From: Marinobacterium_D sp050908845
Lineage (GTDB): Bacteria > Pseudomonadota > Gammaproteobacteria > Pseudomonadales > Balneatricaceae
Length of the DNA stretch: 64,000 nucleotides
Direction of reading: 5' to 3'
NCBI RefSeq assembly: GCF_050908845.1
Contig: NZ_CP194171.1
Location: 372,001 to 436,000 of the forward strand
The translations under genes and the position numbers were made by a program. Shown here piece by piece: positions 61,775-64,000 of the stretch. The notes below the pieces were generated by a model that made no database searches, was not told the DNA's origin, and saw nothing but the letters and a program-made list of their open reading frames with translations. Each line of letters starts with the position of its first letter. Position 1 is the first letter of the stretch.

Positions 61775-63403
61775 ATGAAACTGGCTGACATAGGCGTTCG
61801 CGCCAAGCTCTGGGCCATTATTCTGCTTGCCGGCATAGCGCTCGGCGTAACCTCGATTTTATCTCTTCTGGATATGCGCGCCTCGCTCTATGCGGAGCGT
61901 CAGCAGCAGCTGCATGCGGTTGTTGAAAATGTCAGCACCCTGCTCAACGTAGAGCAGCGGCTGGTGACACGGGGCGAGATCAGTCTCGACCAGGCGCAGC
62001 AGAACGCCAAAGCGTTGATCGAAGGGATGCATTACGGCGAAGACGGTTATTTCTTCATCCTGGATGCCAAAGCCAGGGTTCTGGTTCACGGTGCAGACAG
62101 CTCACTGGTCGGCACCTCGCTGGCACAGACCCGCACCACCGATGGCGTCCCGGTTTTCCAGCAGATGGCCGGTCTGCTGAACAGCAGTCAGCCCAATGCC
62201 TTTTTCGAGTATGAGTGGCCCAGGAGCGGAGAACCCGAACCCCAGGCGAAGCTCAGCTATGCCAGCGCTGTTCCGGCCTGGGGCTGGGTCATCGCAACAG
62301 GCCTGTATGTAGAGGATATTAACGATGCTTTTATCAACGATATTCTGCACGTTGTCGTTCAACTGCTGATCGTACTGGTGATTCTGGCTGCCGTGGCCTG
62401 GCAGGTCGCGCGAGCGATCTGTGGTCCCCTCGATGTGGTGAGTCAGGTGATGGTCAAGGTGGCTGACGGCGATCTGACGGCACGTACCGGTCTCCAGAGC
62501 CGGGATGAGCTGGGTCGGGTTGGCAAACAGATCGACAAGACACTGGAAGGATTCCAGGGGCTGATCCAGAGTATTGCCGCCAGCACCACTCAGCTGACAG
62601 GTAGTGCTGTGGAGCTGGCTGCCAGCGCTGAAGAGACCAGTCGCTCGCTGGATCGTCAGGCGCAGGAGTCGGAGCTGCTCTCCACTGCAATGAATGAGAT
62701 GGCGGCCAGTATTCATGAGGTCGCCCGCAGTGCCGGAGAAACGGCTACTGCCATCGATCACGCGGACCATGAGGCTGATGAGGGTAGCCACGATGTCGAT
62801 GAAACGGTGGCCCGGATTCAGGAACTGGCCGGCGAGGTGCAGGAAGCAGCAAGTGTCATCCGACAGCTTCAGGGAGATACCGTACAGATCGGTGAAGTGC
62901 TTGAGCAGATCGAGGCGATCTCCGAACAGACCAACCTGCTGGCACTCAACGCCGCCATCGAGGCCGCTCGTGCCGGCGAATCGGGTCGCGGCTTCGCGGT
63001 TGTGGCTGACGAAGTTCGGCAGCTGGCGCAGCGCACAAGGGCGTCCACCGAAGAGATTCGCGATATGAACGCGCGTCTTGGCAAGGTCGCGTCCCGTGCC
63101 GTGGAGGTGATGGACCGCTCCCGTGACCGCGCGAAGGAGAGTGTCGAAAAAGCGATGCTGGCCGGCCAGGAGCTCAAGCGCATTGTTGAAGATATGTCCT
63201 CTGTGCGCGACATGGGGCTGCAGGTGGCTTCCGCGGCAGAAGAGCAGAGCACGGTTTCTGAAGAGATGAACAACAACCTGCTCTCAATCACCCAGGCATC
63301 CGAAGCCACTGTGGCCGCTGCCAACAGCGTAGCCGCTCAGGGTGAACAGCTGCGTGGCCTGGCCGATGACCTTGAGCAGCAGATCTCCCGCTTCAAGGTC
63401 TGA
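61775..63403 (+). CDS. methyl-accepting chemotaxis protein with periplasmic Cache domain
   Basis: 542 aa. TM1 (about 13-31), periplasmic single Cache domain (about 35-185: NAKALIEGMHYGEDGYFFILDAKARVLVHGADSSLVGTSLAQT, AWGWVIATGLYVEDIN), TM2 (VVQLLIVLVILAAVAWQVARA), HAMP (VSQVMVKVADGDLTARTGLQSRDELGRVGKQID) and a signalling hairpin with the tip EQTNLLALNAAIEAARAGESGRGFAVVADEVRQLAQRT. No C-terminal CheR pentapeptide. The DGYFFI motif is typical of sCache_2 sensors for small organic acids, but the ligand is not known. Confidence 0.93.
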   Translation: MKLADIGVRAKLWAIILLAGIALGVTSILSLLDMRASLYAERQQQLHAVVENVSTLLNVEQRLVTRGEISLDQAQQNAKALIEGMHYGEDGYFFILDAKARVLVHGADSSLVGTSLAQTRTTDGVPVFQQMAGLLNSSQPNAFFEYEWPRSGEPEPQAKLSYASAVPAWGWVIATGLYVEDINDAFINDILHVVVQLLIVLVILAAVAWQVARAICGPLDVVSQVMVKVADGDLTARTGLQSRDELGRVGKQIDKTLEGFQGLIQSIAASTTQLTGSAVELAASAEETSRSLDRQAQESELLSTAMNEMAASIHEVARSAGETATAIDHADHEADEGSHDVDETVARIQELAGEVQEAASVIRQLQGDTVQIGEVLEQIEAISEQTNLLALNAAIEAARAGESGRGFAVVADEVRQLAQRTRASTEEIRDMNARLGKVASRAVEVMDRSRDRAKESVEKAMLAGQELKRIVEDMSSVRDMGLQVASAAEEQSTVSEEMNNNLLSITQASEATVAAANSVAAQGEQLRGLADDLEQQISRFKV

Positions 63404-63415
63404 TTGGGTTTGAAA

Positions 63416-63440
63416 AACGCCCCGCGTATACTGGGGCGTT
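63416..63440 (+). terminator. hairpin after the chemoreceptor gene
   Basis: AACGCCCC (63416-63423) and GGGGCGTT (63433-63440) form an 8-bp stem with a nine-base loop, 13 bases past the stop. The following sequence is T-rich only in part (CATTCACTTT), so termination may be partial. A TTGGGT / TATACT pair with 17-bp spacing (63404-63432) overlaps it and could start the next gene. Confidence 0.55.
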
Positions 63441-63465
63441 CATTCACTTTCTCCATGGGCAGGCT

Positions 63466-64000
63466 ATGAAATTCCGCATCATTCCGGTGACTCCTTTCCA
63501 GCAGAACTGCACCCTGATCTGGTGTGAACAGACACTGGAGGCGGCCGTTATCGATCCCGGTGGTGATATCGAGCGCATTCAGGCTGTGATTGAGGAAGAA
63601 GGGGTCAAACTTACGCAGGTCCTGCTGACTCACGGACACCTGGATCATGTGGGTGGCACGGCGCCGTTGGCACGTGAGGCGGGTGTTCCCATCCTCGGGC
63701 CGCATAAAGAGGACGCTTTCTGGATCGATGGTCTGGATCAGCAGAGTGCCATGTTTGGCTTCGGCAAGGTTGAGGGCTTTACGCCGGATCGCTGGCTGGA
63801 CGAAGGCGACACCCTGACTGTAGGTAAGGAACAGCTGGAAGTGCTGTTCTGTCCGGGCCATACACCGGGCCACCTGGTGTTTTTCCACCGCAACAGTCAG
63901 CTGGCACAGGTGGGGGACGTGCTGTTCCAGGGCTCAATCGGGCGCACGGACTTTCCCCGAGGTGACCATGCCACGCTGATCCGGTCGATTCGCGAGAAGT
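63466..64000 (+). CDS. metallo-beta-lactamase-fold hydrolase, YcbL/glyoxalase II-like (3' end outside window)
   Basis: The first 178 codons are present; the frame is open to the end of the window. The fold starts FRIIPVTPFQQNCTLIW and contains the metal motif LLTHGHLDHVGG (HxHxDH), FCPGHTPGHLVFF with the third His, and VGDVLFQGSIGRTDFP with the bridging Asp. These match type II glyoxalases of the YcbL group, which cleave S-lactoylglutathione or related thioesters. Full YcbL-like proteins have about 215 aa, so roughly 35-40 residues are missing. The ATG at 63466 fits the family N-terminus. Confidence 0.88.
   Translation, partial: MKFRIIPVTPFQQNCTLIWCEQTLEAAVIDPGGDIERIQAVIEEEGVKLTQVLLTHGHLDHVGGTAPLAREAGVPILGPHKEDAFWIDGLDQQSAMFGFGKVEGFTPDRWLDEGDTLTVGKEQLEVLFCPGHTPGHLVFFHRNSQLAQVGDVLFQGSIGRTDFPRGDHATLIRSIREK

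Overview
The window is a 64 kb piece of a gammaproteobacterial chromosome around the replication origin. The dnaA-dnaN-recF-gyrB block, rpmH-rnpA-yidC-mnmE, mnmG-rsmG-parA-parB and the complete atpIBEFHAGDC operon all lie together. Protein sequences and gene order (trkAH, glyQS, parAB between rsmG and atpI, hexR, a thiD-ABC-tenA-thiC cluster) suggest a marine Oceanospirillales/Pseudomonadales-type organism. The genus cannot be fixed from sequence reading alone. Coding density is high and codons are GC-rich. Intergenic DNA is short except at three places.

Layout. 1-7542: end of rsmB, K+ uptake genes trkA and trkH, a convergent lipid A-type acyltransferase, then glyQS. 7543-9165: a 1.6 kb gene-poor stretch with three parS-like ParB sites and a decayed hemerythrin-like fragment. 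9166-12001: a membrane-anchored winged-helix/TPR regulator, divergent from an exported dienelactone-hydrolase-like gene broken by an in-frame amber codon; a fourth parS-like site lies in that broken gene. 12226-18516: gyrB, recF, dnaN and dnaA on the minus strand. 18517-19067: AT-rich dnaA/rpmH spacer with one exact DnaA box. 19068-22787: rpmH, rnpA, yidC, mnmE, with yidD missing. 22995-27304: a FecR / OmpA-like / CHASE2-GAF-HD-GYP envelope-signalling cassette. 27369-28007: alkB. 28008-28831: an AT-rich spacer with two exact and at least six near-exact DnaA boxes, the best oriC candidate by box density. 28832-40340: mnmG, rsmG, parA, parB and the ATP synthase operon. 40492-45419: an RND efflux pair and a TrmB-like regulator. 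45539-48745: glmU and glmS. 49001-53570: a TerB-like protein, an FMN-binding glutamate-synthase-like protein, a small charged protein, hexR and pbpG. 53657-60495: a thiamin operon on the minus strand behind a TPP riboswitch. 60597-64000: a CPXCG protein, a CHAD protein, a chemoreceptor and the start of a metallo-beta-lactamase-fold hydrolase.

How the parts fit. Replication initiation (DnaA, DnaN, RecF, GyrB, two DnaA-box clusters) and segregation (ParA, ParB, parS sites about 17-21 kb from the mnmG-side origin candidate) form one functional neighbourhood. The thiamin operon combines de novo pyrimidine synthesis (ThiC), salvage (an ABC importer plus two different TenA-type proteins) and phosphorylation (ThiD) under one riboswitch. 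Least ordinary are the parS-rich gene desert with its decayed genes, the amber-interrupted hydrolase, the FecR/OmpA/CHASE2-HD-GYP cassette, the loss of yidD, and several likely operators or hairpins. Several start codons are corrected here using promoters, ribosome binding sites and family N-termini.
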